A DNA stretch of 64,000 bases from DATCJA01 sp963734635 (GTDB lineage Bacteria > Acidobacteriota > Vicinamibacteria > Vicinamibacterales > UBA2999). Of the stretch, positions 44,250-53,399 are shown in pieces. The translations under genes were made by a program, and so were the position numbers. The notes beneath the pieces were generated by a model, which did not search any database, was not told where the DNA came from, and saw nothing but the letters and a program-made list of their open reading frames with translations. The stretch spans positions 62,001-126,000 of the forward strand of contig CAVTIA010000014.1 in NCBI GenBank assembly GCA_963734635.1, written 5' to 3'. Numbering within the stretch: position 1 is the first letter of the stretch; every line of letters begins with the position of its first letter.

Positions 44250-45116
44250 TCAGGCCGGCGCGCCGATGCGTTCGAGAATCGCGTTGAGAGTGGACGAAGC
44301 GCGCGACGGCGGCAGGTTGCTGATGTAGAAATGCCGGATGCCGAGGTCCATTAGTGCGCGCAGCGTGCGCGCGCAAATATCAATGGAGGTCGCACCCGCG
44401 GCGAACTCTGCTGCGAGCGCCTCGACGGGGACCGGTAAAAATTGTCTTAACGCGTTGAGTGTCTTGAGATTGGCGCTGCGGTAATAAAAGACGCCGAAGA
44501 CGCCGGGCACATGGTCGAGGCCGCGCCGGTGCGTTTCGTCCACGAATCGAACAACCGGCGCTATTTCAAGATGATTCACCACCTGCGTCAGATAGAACTC
44601 GGCGGTGAAACGATCGTCGGCAATGTAGTCCGCCTGACGCGCAGCGTCCGCGTACGGATTGGCCCAACCGCCCAGCGCCAGGCGTGGCTCGCGCGCCCGA
44701 ATTGCGCGGCGCAATTCCCAGGCATGTTCGACACAACGTGCGCGGCCCACCGTCCGGTCGCCTCCGAGCACCACGAGCGCTGCGAAACCGTGCTGCCAGG
44801 CCTGCTCCGCATAGCTCAGACAGAATTCCAGCGAGTGCTTGCTCGTGAGAAACGGCACCACCCGTTCGTGCGGAACGTCGCGGCCAAGATTGTTCACAAG
44901 GTGACGCAGGTTGTTTTCCTCCTGCGTACCGACGGCGCTGTCGGTGAGGAAAACCGCGTTGTCCTGGCGAGTCAGCGTTCGAACCGCGTGGTACATGTCA
45001 ATCCACGCGTCCATGCCCTCATACGAGTCGAGCTCGGCCCGCGGCGGCCGCAGTTCTGCCGCAATAACGCCACTGCGCGACTGGAGAGCTCCGAGGAGCG
45101 ACAACACGCCGCTCAC
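44250..45116 (-). CDS. Methylenetetrahydrofolate-reductase-like TIM-barrel protein
   Basis: A 288-residue protein resembling the MetF/MTHFR barrel: VIAAELRPPRAELDSYEGMDAWIDM at the N-terminus, VFLTDSAVGTQEENNLRHLV, HGFAALVVLGGDRTVGR (the folate- and FAD-binding strand region), and a late RRGLDHVPGVFGVFYYRS with HFYISNLPPSRAS at the end. Classical MetF keeps EFFPP and DLTxGxGG-type motifs. Here EFFPP is replaced by ELRPP and the family resemblance is distant, so the reaction is uncertain. Its ATG overlaps the upstream peptidase stop (4 bases). Confidence 0.6.
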   Translation of the reverse strand: MSGVLSLLGALQSRSGVIAAELRPPRAELDSYEGMDAWIDMYHAVRTLTRQDNAVFLTDSAVGTQEENNLRHLVNNLGRDVPHERVVPFLTSKHSLEFCLSYAEQAWQHGFAALVVLGGDRTVGRARCVEHAWELRRAIRAREPRLALGGWANPYADAARQADYIADDRFTAEFYLTQVVNHLEIAPVVRFVDETHRRGLDHVPGVFGVFYYRSANLKTLNALRQFLPVPVEALAAEFAAGATSIDICARTLRALMDLGIRHFYISNLPPSRASSTLNAILERIGAPA

Positions 45117-47356
45117 CGCGACGCGCTGGGCACCGAGTCGCCGGTAGATCCGCCCACAGTCTTCATGACGAAATCAAACATCGCCTGCCGGAAGTGCATG
45201 TTGAGGCGGGGATCGGCGATTCCGTGGCGCGATCGCGGATACACCATCATTTCGAACGGCTTTCCTGCCCGCTGGAGCTCGTAAGCGAACTGCTCTGAAT
45301 TCTGCATGTGCACGTTGTCGTCAATGGTTCCGTGCACGAGCAGCATCCGGCCGTGCAGGTTAGCCGCCGCAAACCGTGGCGCCGTGCGCTTGTAACCGTC
45401 CGGATTGTTCTGCGGTGTCTTCATGTACCGCTCGGTATATACGGTGTCGTAGTTCCTCCAGTCCGTCACCGGCGCGCCGACGACGCCTGCCGCCCAGCTC
45501 GTGCTGTGCGTCAGCGCATACGACGTCATGAAGCCGCCGTAGCTCCAGCCATGCAGGACGATGCGAGAAGGATCGACGAAGGTCTGACGCTTAAGCCACC
45601 CAATACCGTCCTCGAGATCCTGCAGCTCGAGCTCGCCGAGCCGGAGGTAAACGGGCCACTGAGATTCGGCGCCCTTGCCGCTGGCGCTGCGGTTGTCGAG
45701 CACCCACACAACGACGCCGTGCTGGGCAAGCAGCTGGTGGTACATGAATGTCGATCCCGCCCATTGATTGCGGACCGACGCGGTTCCGGGGCCGGAATAC
45801 GTGAGCTGAAAAACCGGATACCGCCGCGATGGATCGAAATCGGGCGGCTTGATAATCATCGCGTCCATCACGAAGCCGTCACGCGCCCGGACTTCCACGA
45901 ATTCGGGCTTCGACAGGCGGTACTGCGCGAGGGCCGGAACGGCATTCGCGTCAATGACGCGAATCTCGGCACCGTCAGCGCTATGGAGCCGCACCTGTGC
46001 AGGTGTGGCGGCGTTGCTCCACACTCCGACGTAGCGCGTGAACGACGGATTGAAGATGGCGCGATGGGTGCCGTCGGTCCGCGATAGCCGAGTGAGGCCT
46101 TGTCCGTCGAGGCCTATGCGGTAGATGTCGTTGTCGATGTGACGACGCGCTCCGGCGTCGAAGTACGCGACGCCGCGTTCCTCGTCCACGCCATAGAACG
46201 TCCTCACTTCCCATCGTCCGTCCGTCACGCGGCCAACGAGGCTGCCATCGCGGCGATATCGATACAGGTGCTTGAAGCCGGATCGTTCGCTCAGCCACAC
46301 GAACGACCCGTCTTTCAGCCAGGTCGCACTTCCGTTGACGTTCACCCATGCGGGCGTGGTTTCGCGCAACACGCGGCTGGTGCGACCCGACGCCGCATCG
46401 GCGAGATTCAGGTCGAGCCACGTCTGCTCCCGGTCCTGTACCTGAAACGCGACACTACGCGAATCGGGAACCCAGTCGACGTCGACAATCAGAAACTCGC
46501 CGCCGGCGTATGCGTCGAGCTGCACCCACTGGGCGGTTCCGCCGGTCGCGCGTGCAATCCCGAGCTTGACGAGCGGATTCGGATCGCCAGCCTTCGGATA
46601 GTCGGTAACTTCGACGGTTGGCCTGTAGGAGAAGTCGTCGACGACGGTGTATTCGGGAACAGGTCGCTCGTCGAGCTGAAGAAACGCCAGACTCGCAGAA
46701 TCGGGGCTCCACCAGTACCCGCGGAACCGCCCGCGGCCGTAAATCTCTTCCTGGTAAAGCCAATCCAGTTTGCCGTTCAGAATGTCGCGACTGCCATCCG
46801 AGGTCAGCGTGATCTCTTTCCGTGTCGCCACATCGACCACGTAAAGGTTGCTTGCACGCACGAACGCGACGTTGCGGCCGTTCGGGCTGAACGTCGGCTC
46901 CTCTTCGCGACCCGCTACGGAGGTGAGGCGTGTCGCGGTCCCCGTCGAAAAATCATAGAAGTAGAGGTCTTGATTGACATCGGCGATTGCCGCGGTCCAC
47001 TGCGGATTGAACTGCAGATCGCCCGATCGCGCGACGCCAGCTGCCTCGTCTTTCGTCACTCCCGGTATGCCGGCGAAGGCTGTTTCCATTCGACTGGCAT
47101 CGAACAGGGGTGATGAACGACCAGACACGGCGTCGACTTTCAGCCACTCAACGTTGCCATTCGCCCGTCGCGTTTGCAGGTAGCTGTCGTCGTCGATCCA
47201 TCGAAGGTTGGTGGGAGGCGCCCCGCTGAAATCGACCCGCTGGTCCGGATCGTAAATGGCCTGAATCGTCAGGCGCCGCGGTGCCTGCGCCGACAGGGCG
47301 ACCGCCAGCACCAGCTCGCCGAGACACAGAAAGGCTGCGAACCGAAAAGGACGCAT
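45113..47356 (-). CDS. S9B dipeptidyl peptidase IV-type serine peptidase
   Basis: A 747-residue secreted enzyme with a signal peptide (CLGELVLAVALSAQA). The N-terminal beta-propeller (about 30-480) carries DPPIV-type signatures such as YQEEIYGRGRFRGYWWSPDS and PEYTVVDDFSYRPTVEV. The C-terminal alpha/beta-hydrolase domain has nucleophile Ser in GWSYGGFMTSY, Asp in HGTIDDNVHMQNS and His in SRHGIADPRL. It releases X-Pro dipeptides from peptides, probably in the periplasm. The gene is coupled to the MetF-like gene on its 3' side. Confidence 0.93.
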   Translation of the reverse strand: MRPFRFAAFLCLGELVLAVALSAQAPRRLTIQAIYDPDQRVDFSGAPPTNLRWIDDDSYLQTRRANGNVEWLKVDAVSGRSSPLFDASRMETAFAGIPGVTKDEAAGVARSGDLQFNPQWTAAIADVNQDLYFYDFSTGTATRLTSVAGREEEPTFSPNGRNVAFVRASNLYVVDVATRKEITLTSDGSRDILNGKLDWLYQEEIYGRGRFRGYWWSPDSASLAFLQLDERPVPEYTVVDDFSYRPTVEVTDYPKAGDPNPLVKLGIARATGGTAQWVQLDAYAGGEFLIVDVDWVPDSRSVAFQVQDREQTWLDLNLADAASGRTSRVLRETTPAWVNVNGSATWLKDGSFVWLSERSGFKHLYRYRRDGSLVGRVTDGRWEVRTFYGVDEERGVAYFDAGARRHIDNDIYRIGLDGQGLTRLSRTDGTHRAIFNPSFTRYVGVWSNAATPAQVRLHSADGAEIRVIDANAVPALAQYRLSKPEFVEVRARDGFVMDAMIIKPPDFDPSRRYPVFQLTYSGPGTASVRNQWAGSTFMYHQLLAQHGVVVWVLDNRSASGKGAESQWPVYLRLGELELQDLEDGIGWLKRQTFVDPSRIVLHGWSYGGFMTSYALTHSTSWAAGVVGAPVTDWRNYDTVYTERYMKTPQNNPDGYKRTAPRFAAANLHGRMLLVHGTIDDNVHMQNSEQFAYELQRAGKPFEMMVYPRSRHGIADPRLNMHFRQAMFDFVMKTVGGSTGDSVPSASR

Positions 47357-47414
47357 ATCGGAAGAATATCAGGCCTGGGGCCCAGGAATTGGGGCAGCCT
47401 GATATTGTCCACGT

Positions 47415-48791
47415 GTGTCCACTCTGACCTTTCTTGGCGCCGCGCGGACCGTGACCGGCTCCAAATACTTGTTGGAGCACGACGGAAGCCGAGTGCTCGT
47501 CGACTGCGGACTGTTTCAGGGACTTAAGGAACTGCGCCTTCGAAACTGGGCGGCGTTTCCCGTTCCACCACAGTCTGTCACCGCGGTGGTGCTGACCCAT
47601 GCGCACCTCGATCATGTCGGCCATCTGCCGCGCCTCGTCGCACAGGGATATCGCGGCCGCATTTTCTGCACCGGGGGGACGGCCGACCTGTGTCGCCTCG
47701 TGCTGCCCGACTCGGCGCGCATTCAGGAGGAGGATGCACGACAGGCAAACAGGCACGGCTACACCAAACACCATCCGGCCCTGCCGTTGTATCGCGAGCC
47801 CGACGCCCTCCGCGCGCTCACCCAGCTGCAGCCACTCGGTTACGACCGGGACATCGAAGTTGCCCCTGGCATCACTATCCGCTTCGCAACGGCTGGCCAC
47901 CTGCTCGGGTCGGCGTATGTCGTGATGAAGCTGGCGGGCCGCGCTACCTTGCTGTTCGGGGGCGATCTGGGGCGGTACAACCGACCGGTGCTGCCCGACC
48001 CCGCCGCAGCGGTCGAAGCCGACCTGGTGCTGGTTGAATCCACGTACGGCGATCGGGACCATGCGCCCGACGACAATGGCGAGACTCTTGCGGAAGTCAT
48101 CCGCACCACGTTCCGCCGCGGCGGAAAAGTAATCATCCCGGCATTTGCGATTGGGCGGGTCGAGGAGTTGCTGTATTGGGTGCGGCGCCTCGAGCTCGAA
48201 CGGCGCATCCCTGTCTTGCCGGTGTACGTGGACAGTCCGATGGCGGCTGAAGCGCTGCGGTTCTACACGGCACGCGTTGCTGAACTGGATCCAGACATTC
48301 GACCAGCACAGAAAGGCGTGGCGGCATTCGGATCGACACGGTTCCAGACCATCAGCACTCCGCAGGAGTCAAAGGCGCTGACGGCGTCGCAAGCGAGCGC
48401 GATTGTGATCTCCTCGAGCGGGATGGCGACCGGAGGCCGGGTGCTTCATCACATGGCCGCAGCGCTGCCCGACTCCAGGCACACGATGCTCTTCGTGGGC
48501 TATCAGGCGGCTGGCACTCGCGGTCGCCAGCTCGTCGATGGTGCGCGCGAAGTGAGGATCCATGGTCGACTCGTGCCGGTTGCGGCACAGGTAGTCAAAA
48601 TCGATTCGATGTCTGCGCATGCGGACCGGGGCGAGATTCTCAAGTGGCTTCGTACATTACCGCGTGCTCCCCACCGCCTGTGTCTGGTGCACGGCGAAGC
48701 GGAGCCGATGACCGCGCTTCAGGGACGCCTCAAAGAGCAACTCGGGTGGGATGCGGTGATGCCGACGCATGGTGAGCGCATCGAGATTTGA
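47415..48791 (+). CDS. Metallo-beta-lactamase/beta-CASP RNA nuclease
   Basis: A 458-residue member of the beta-CASP family. The MBL zinc motif THAHLDHVGHLP is near residue 62, a later His is in ATAGHLLGSAYV, and Asp lies in LFGGDLGRY. The beta-CASP insertion (about 195-385) ends with SSSGMATGGRVLHH, and the C-terminal zinc-linked His is in MSAHADRGEILKWL. These are RNA endo/exonucleases related to CPSF73 and to RNase J. Start is the GTG at 47415. Divergent from the peptidase, 58 bases apart. No specific RNA target is known. Confidence 0.9.
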   Translation: MSTLTFLGAARTVTGSKYLLEHDGSRVLVDCGLFQGLKELRLRNWAAFPVPPQSVTAVVLTHAHLDHVGHLPRLVAQGYRGRIFCTGGTADLCRLVLPDSARIQEEDARQANRHGYTKHHPALPLYREPDALRALTQLQPLGYDRDIEVAPGITIRFATAGHLLGSAYVVMKLAGRATLLFGGDLGRYNRPVLPDPAAAVEADLVLVESTYGDRDHAPDDNGETLAEVIRTTFRRGGKVIIPAFAIGRVEELLYWVRRLELERRIPVLPVYVDSPMAAEALRFYTARVAELDPDIRPAQKGVAAFGSTRFQTISTPQESKALTASQASAIVISSSGMATGGRVLHHMAAALPDSRHTMLFVGYQAAGTRGRQLVDGAREVRIHGRLVPVAAQVVKIDSMSAHADRGEILKWLRTLPRAPHRLCLVHGEAEPMTALQGRLKEQLGWDAVMPTHGERIEI

Positions 48792-48815
48792 CAGTTCTTC
48801 ATGGGATGATGGCGT

Positions 48816-49976
48816 GTGCTGTCACCTCGCCTTCCTGCGCACGCCGAAGCAAACGCGCTGACGCGGGCGCTCGATTCGTTCCATCGGCGAGGCGTCCGGA
48901 TCGTCGATCTCACTGAGTCGAATCCGACGCGTTCGGGCATTTGCTATCCAACCGGCCTTCTCGAGCCGCTCGCGGACGCTGCGGCTCTCGAGTACGATCC
49001 GCATCCTTTCGGACTGCCGTCCGCCCGGACTGCGGTCGCAACAGATCAGCAACGACGCGGAACGACGATCGATCCAGCGCAAGTGGTACTCACCGCCAGC
49101 ACGAGCGAGGCGTATAGCTGGTTGTTCAAGCTGTTGTGCAGAGCTGGCGACACAGTGCTCGTGCCGCAGCCAAGCTATCCACTCTTCGAACAGCTGACCG
49201 AGCTGGAAACTGTTCGTGCACACCCATATCTGCTGGAGTACCACCAGACCTGGTCTATTGACATGTCGTCTCTCGCCGACGCACCGGAGAACACACGCGC
49301 GCTGCTTGTCGTCTCGCCGAATAACCCGACAGGGTCGTACCTCACAAGAAACGACTTCGCCGAAGTGCAGGCACTTTGCCGCCGACGTGGGTGGGCACTT
49401 ATCGCTGATGAAGTATTCGCCGATTACCCACTCGAGGCGGCGCATCCGCTGACTGACATCGCCACCGCAACGGATGTGCTGTCTTTCTCGCTTGCCGGGC
49501 TTTCGAAAACGGTTGGATTGCCGCAGCTCAAGCTGGGCTGGATGATCGTCGGAGGCTGTGCGTCCGCTCGGACCGCTGCGCTCGCGTCCCTGGAGCTGAT
49601 TGCGGATACGTATTTATCCGTGGGAACGCCCGTACAAATTGCCCTGCCTCAGCTTCTGCGGGCCGGCGCTTCGGTACGTTCGGCCATTCATGACCGCGTC
49701 CGGCACAACCTCGCTGTGCTGCGTACGGCGACCGCTGCACATCCGTCATGTGACGTCCTGCGCGCGGAAGGTGGGTGGTCGGCGGTCGTGCGCGTACCGT
49801 CGATCCAGCGTGAAGAGGATCTGGTACTCAATCTGCTAGAGCACGAGCAGGTCCTGGTACATCCAGGATATTTTTTCGACTTCCCGCGCGAGAGCCACCT
49901 GGTGGTCAGCCTGCTTCCGCCGCCCGACGTGTTTTGCGACGCTGTCGATCGTGTGCTTCGTTTCGTTGCGCGCTGA
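48816..49976 (+). CDS. PLP-dependent class I/II aminotransferase
   Basis: A 386-residue fold-type I enzyme. Motifs are VDLTESNPTRSG, LTASTSEAYSWLFKLLC, PQPSYPLFE, VVSPNNPTGSY, LIADEVFADY and the PLP Lys in FSLAGLSKTVGLPQLKLGW. The ESNPT start and overall length resemble the aminotransferases linked to histidinol-phosphate or aromatic/alanine pathways, but the substrate is not clear. A GTG at 48816 starts it; the stop overlaps the malQ ATG (TGATG at 49974-49978). Confidence 0.88.
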   Translation: MLSPRLPAHAEANALTRALDSFHRRGVRIVDLTESNPTRSGICYPTGLLEPLADAAALEYDPHPFGLPSARTAVATDQQRRGTTIDPAQVVLTASTSEAYSWLFKLLCRAGDTVLVPQPSYPLFEQLTELETVRAHPYLLEYHQTWSIDMSSLADAPENTRALLVVSPNNPTGSYLTRNDFAEVQALCRRRGWALIADEVFADYPLEAAHPLTDIATATDVLSFSLAGLSKTVGLPQLKLGWMIVGGCASARTAALASLELIADTYLSVGTPVQIALPQLLRAGASVRSAIHDRVRHNLAVLRTATAAHPSCDVLRAEGGWSAVVRVPSIQREEDLVLNLLEHEQVLVHPGYFFDFPRESHLVVSLLPPPDVFCDAVDRVLRFVAR

Positions 49977-51886
49977 TGCCAGGCACATCGTCGCGACTCG
50001 CTGGAATTCTGATTCCGCTGTTCTCGATGCCCTCTTCGGAGAGCTGGGGGATCGGCGAGATCGCCGACATCCCACGTATGGCGGGATGGCTCGATAGCGC
50101 AGGCATTCGCCTGCTGCAGCTCCTGCCCATCAACGAAATGCCTCCGTCGGAGACTTCGCCCTACTCGCCGCTGAGTGCGATGGCGATCGATCCGCAGTTC
50201 ATATCCATCGGGCAGATGGAGGACTTCGCGGCGATAGGCGATCGTCTCGGCGACGATTTCCGCGATCGGATCGAGGCGGCCCGCAACTCGCCCGGTGTTG
50301 ATTACCGGGTGGTCCGACGACTCAAGGAACACGCGTTGCGTGGCTCGTTCGAGCGGTTTCGCGACACCGAGTTGGCGTCGGGAACGCGACGGGCCACTGC
50401 GTTTCGCGCATATATGAGAGATCAAGCCTGGTGGCTCGACGACTATGCCCTGTTCCGCGCGCTGCACGCGGCACATGGCGAGCGACCGTGGGGTGAATGG
50501 CCAGCGCCGGTCCGCGATCGAGCCCCGGGTGCCTTAGCTCAGGCGCGCGTTGAATTGGCAAACGATGTTCTGTATCGCCAGTACCTTCAGTGGGTCGCTG
50601 ACGATCAGTGGGCCGATGCCCGCCGCGACGCGAGCAATGTCGCGCTCTTCGGCGACCTGCCATTCATGGTGAGCGGCGACAGCGCCGACGTGTGGGCGCG
50701 TCAGGATGAGTTTCGGCTCGACGCGTCAATTGGGGTGCCACCCGACGCGTTCAGCGAGACCGGACAGAACTGGGAAATGCCGGTGTATCGCTGGGACGTG
50801 CTGGCGGAGCGCGGCTTCGATTGGCTGCGAGACCGCGCGCGTCGGAACGCGGCGCTCTTTGACGGATATCGAGTGGACCATCTGGTCGGCTTCTACCGCA
50901 CGTATTTCCGGCCGCACGATGGCAGCGCGGCCCAGTTCAGCCCACCCGACGAACCCTCTCAAGCGCAGCTCGGCGAGTGCGTGCTGGAGGTATTCAGGAG
51001 CTCGGGCGCATACATTACCGTGGAGGATCTCGGGATCGTCCCGCAATTCGTTCGCGATTCGCTCGCCCGGAAGGGCATTGCCGGCTACAAGGTGTTGCGG
51101 TGGGAACGGTATTGGCACCAGGACGGTCAACCGTTCAAGGATCCGCGCGACTATCCGCCGGTCGGTGTCGCAACGTCAGGCACGCACGATACCGAGCCGA
51201 TGAGTATGTGGTGGCAGAACGCGTCGCGGGCGGAAAGACAGGCAGTGCTTGCGATCCCGTCGCTGCGCGCACGGCTGACCGACGAGGATTTGGCCGGCGC
51301 TGTCGAACGGGCCGTCATGTCCCATCCGCTTCGAGAGGCCCTGCTCGAAATTCTGTACGCGTCGGGTTCGGACCTTCTGATATTTCCGATTCAGGACGTC
51401 TTCGGCTGGCACGACCGCATCAACCAGCCAGCTACGGTGAACGATTCGAACTGGACGTGGCGGCTGCCGTGGCCAGTGGACCGCCTGCCCTTCGAGCCAC
51501 CGGCGATGGCGGTTGCCGCGCAGCTCAGGGAGTGGGCTCGGAAGCACGGACATGATCTTCGCCCACGTGTCCTTGAGCGTGACCGTGCGGTTGAATATCG
51601 GAGTTCCCTCGCGAGAGTCCGGATCCACGCAGAAGTAACCCAACCGCTCGAACTGAAATCGGGCACCTGGAGCCGCTTCCGCGAGCGCAGGCTCGACCTT
51701 GCAGTCCACGAGCTTGTTCAGAGAGTCGGGATTGAGATCGCTCAGCGGGTCGCGGTCGCCCTCGCTTGGATCTGCCGAGCGGAAGAGCCGATCGTAAAGT
51801 CGCACCTCGGCGGTATGCGCGTGGCGTGCGGATACCCAATGAATCGTTCCTTTGACACGCCGGTTCGCCGTGGCGCCCGACAGTGA
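49976..51886 (+). CDS. malQ: 4-alpha-glucanotransferase (amylomaltase) with aberrant C-terminal read-through
   Basis: A GH77 enzyme that transfers alpha-1,4-glucan segments. Hallmarks are SSESWGIGEIADI, LLPINEMPPSETSPYSPLSA, DLPFMVSGDSADVWA, FDGYRVDHLVGFYRTYF with the nucleophile Asp, and the catalytic acid in ITVEDLGIVP. The TGTHDTEPMSMWW motif holds the third acid. The family normally ends near QLREWARKHG (about residue 525, base 51550). Here the frame continues for about 110 residues antisense to the glnS 3' region, with no stop codon at the expected point. The ATG overlaps the aminotransferase stop. Confidence 0.9.
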   Translation: MPGTSSRLAGILIPLFSMPSSESWGIGEIADIPRMAGWLDSAGIRLLQLLPINEMPPSETSPYSPLSAMAIDPQFISIGQMEDFAAIGDRLGDDFRDRIEAARNSPGVDYRVVRRLKEHALRGSFERFRDTELASGTRRATAFRAYMRDQAWWLDDYALFRALHAAHGERPWGEWPAPVRDRAPGALAQARVELANDVLYRQYLQWVADDQWADARRDASNVALFGDLPFMVSGDSADVWARQDEFRLDASIGVPPDAFSETGQNWEMPVYRWDVLAERGFDWLRDRARRNAALFDGYRVDHLVGFYRTYFRPHDGSAAQFSPPDEPSQAQLGECVLEVFRSSGAYITVEDLGIVPQFVRDSLARKGIAGYKVLRWERYWHQDGQPFKDPRDYPPVGVATSGTHDTEPMSMWWQNASRAERQAVLAIPSLRARLTDEDLAGAVERAVMSHPLREALLEILYASGSDLLIFPIQDVFGWHDRINQPATVNDSNWTWRLPWPVDRLPFEPPAMAVAAQLREWARKHGHDLRPRVLERDRAVEYRSSLARVRIHAEVTQPLELKSGTWSRFRERRLDLAVHELVQRVGIEIAQRVAVALAWICRAEEPIVKSHLGGMRVACGYPMNRSFDTPVRRGARQ

Positions 51887-53231
51887 CTCGGGATCGTAGG
51901 TGCAGCGCAACTCCGTCACGACTCCGGACGCGTCCTTGACCGCACGCTCGCATTTCAGGATGTACGCATGCCGAAGCCGCACCTCCGATCCGGGGGCGAG
52001 CCGGAAGAACTTCTTCGGCGGATTCTCCATGAAATCGTCGCGCTCGATGTACAGCTCGCGCGAAAACGGCAGCCGCCGTGTTCCGGCGGCGGGATCTTCG
52101 GGGTTGTTGACCGCCTCGATGAACTCTTCCCGATCCTCTGGATAGTTCTCCACCACGACGCGCAGGGGACGGAGCACGGCGAGCGCTCTCGGTGCCCTGC
52201 GGTTGAGGTCCTCACGGACTGTGTGTTCCAGCAGGGCGACGTCAACGACGTTTTCTTTCTTGGCGACGCCGATGCGCGAGCAGAAATCGCGAATGGCCTC
52301 CGGCGTATAGCCGCGGCGCCGCAGCCCTGCGATTGTCGGCATCCGCGGATCGTCCCAGCCGCTCGACGAGCTTCCGCTCGACGAGCGCGAGCAGCTTCCG
52401 CTTGCTCATGATCGTGTAGTTCAGATTCAAACGTGCGAACTCGATTTGCCGGGGCCGCGCTGCGGGTCTCGTGTTCTCGATCACCCAGTCGTACAACGGC
52501 CGATGGTCTTCGAACTCCAGGGTGCAGAGAGAGTGGGTGATCCCTTCGATCGCATCGGAGATCGGGTGCGCGTAGTCGTAGGTCGGATAGATGCACCACG
52601 CGTCGCCGGTTCGATGATGTGCCGCATGCCGAATGCGGTAGAGCGTCGGATCGCGCATGTTGATGTTCGGCGACGCCATGTCGATTCTGGCGCGCAGCAC
52701 GTGTGCGCCGTCGGGAAACTCGCCGGCGCGCATCCGGCGGAACAGGTCGAGGTTCTCCTCCGGGCTTCGCTCGCGGTAAGGACTGTTCCGGCCCGGCTCG
52801 GTCAGCGTACCTCGGTAGTCGCGAATTTCGTCGGCTGTCAGGCTGTCGACGTACGCGTTTCCCTCGCGAATCAGTTGCTCGGCGTAGCTGTAAAGCGCCT
52901 CGAAGTAGTCCGATGCGTAGAACTTGCGATCGCTCCAGTCGAACCCGAGCCAGCGGACATCCTCTTCGATCGCCTCGACGTACTCGACATCCTCCTTCGT
53001 GGGATTCGTGTCGTCGTAGCGGAGGTTGCAAAGTCCGCCAAATTCCGCAGCGACACCGAAATTCAGACAGATCGACTTGGCGTGACCGATGTGCAAATAG
53101 CCGTTCGGCTCGGGCGGAAAACGCGTGTGTACGCGCCCGGCGTGCTTGCCGGTGCGGAGATCCTCGGCAACGATCTCCCGAATGAAGTCTGTGGCAGCCG
53201 GCGGTGCGGCGGCGCCGGCGAGAGGCTCCAT
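51176..53231 (-). CDS. glnS: Glutaminyl-tRNA synthetase, +1 frameshifted and lacking its normal stop
   Basis: The N-terminal frame from 53231 holds the Rossmann fold with PEPNGYLHIGHAKSI and the KMSKS-equivalent IMSKRKL. The C-terminal frame resumes at RMPTIAGLRRRGYTPEAIRDFC and continues through the anticodon-binding barrels (VKGTIHWVSARHA ... TPIFNRTVTLKDTWAKI). One extra G at about 52355-52365 separates the two; GWDDPRMP is recovered when it is removed. The natural C-terminus would be near 51553, but no stop occurs and the frame runs on to 51176 inside antisense malQ. Repaired it would be about 560 residues, normal for GlnRS. Confidence 0.88.
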
Positions 53232-53282
53232 CTCTCCATTATTTCAAATCCGAACTCTCGGCAGCCAACTTCTGTATCAACG

Positions 53283-53346
53283 CCCAACTTCCAACTCCCA
53301 AGCCGCACGAGGTCAATTTGGGAATTGGGAATTGGCTGTTGGAAGT
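53283..53346. repeat. Inverted pyrimidine/purine short-repeat tracts
   Basis: A CCCAACTTCCAACTCCCAA tract (53283-53301) is followed about 16 bases later by a purine-type tract (TTGGGAATTGGGAATTGG, then TGTTGGAAG). It is related to the CCAACTC heptamers at 27.5 kb and could fold back on itself. Intergenic, between the glnS start and a REP-like unit. Confidence 0.65.
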
Positions 53347-53372
53347 AATAGATGGCTACCAGCGTGACGACA

Positions 53373-53399
53373 GGTAGCCGGAGACCTTCAGGTCTCCGG
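53373..53399. repeat. REP-like palindrome overlapping the rmuC stop
   Basis: GGTAG is followed by the perfect stem CCGGAGACCT/AGGTCTCCGG with loop TC. On the minus strand its loop supplies the TGA stop of rmuC (53388-53390), so the last codons of rmuC lie within the repeat. Confidence 0.85.

Noticed and set aside
46100..47113. A 337-codon open frame on the plus strand
   Set aside because: It is the antisense of the DPP4-type peptidase propeller; GC-rich codon bias keeps the antisense frame open.
52446..53348. A 300-codon open frame on the plus strand
   Set aside because: It is antisense to the glnS N-terminus, which carries the class I synthetase motifs.
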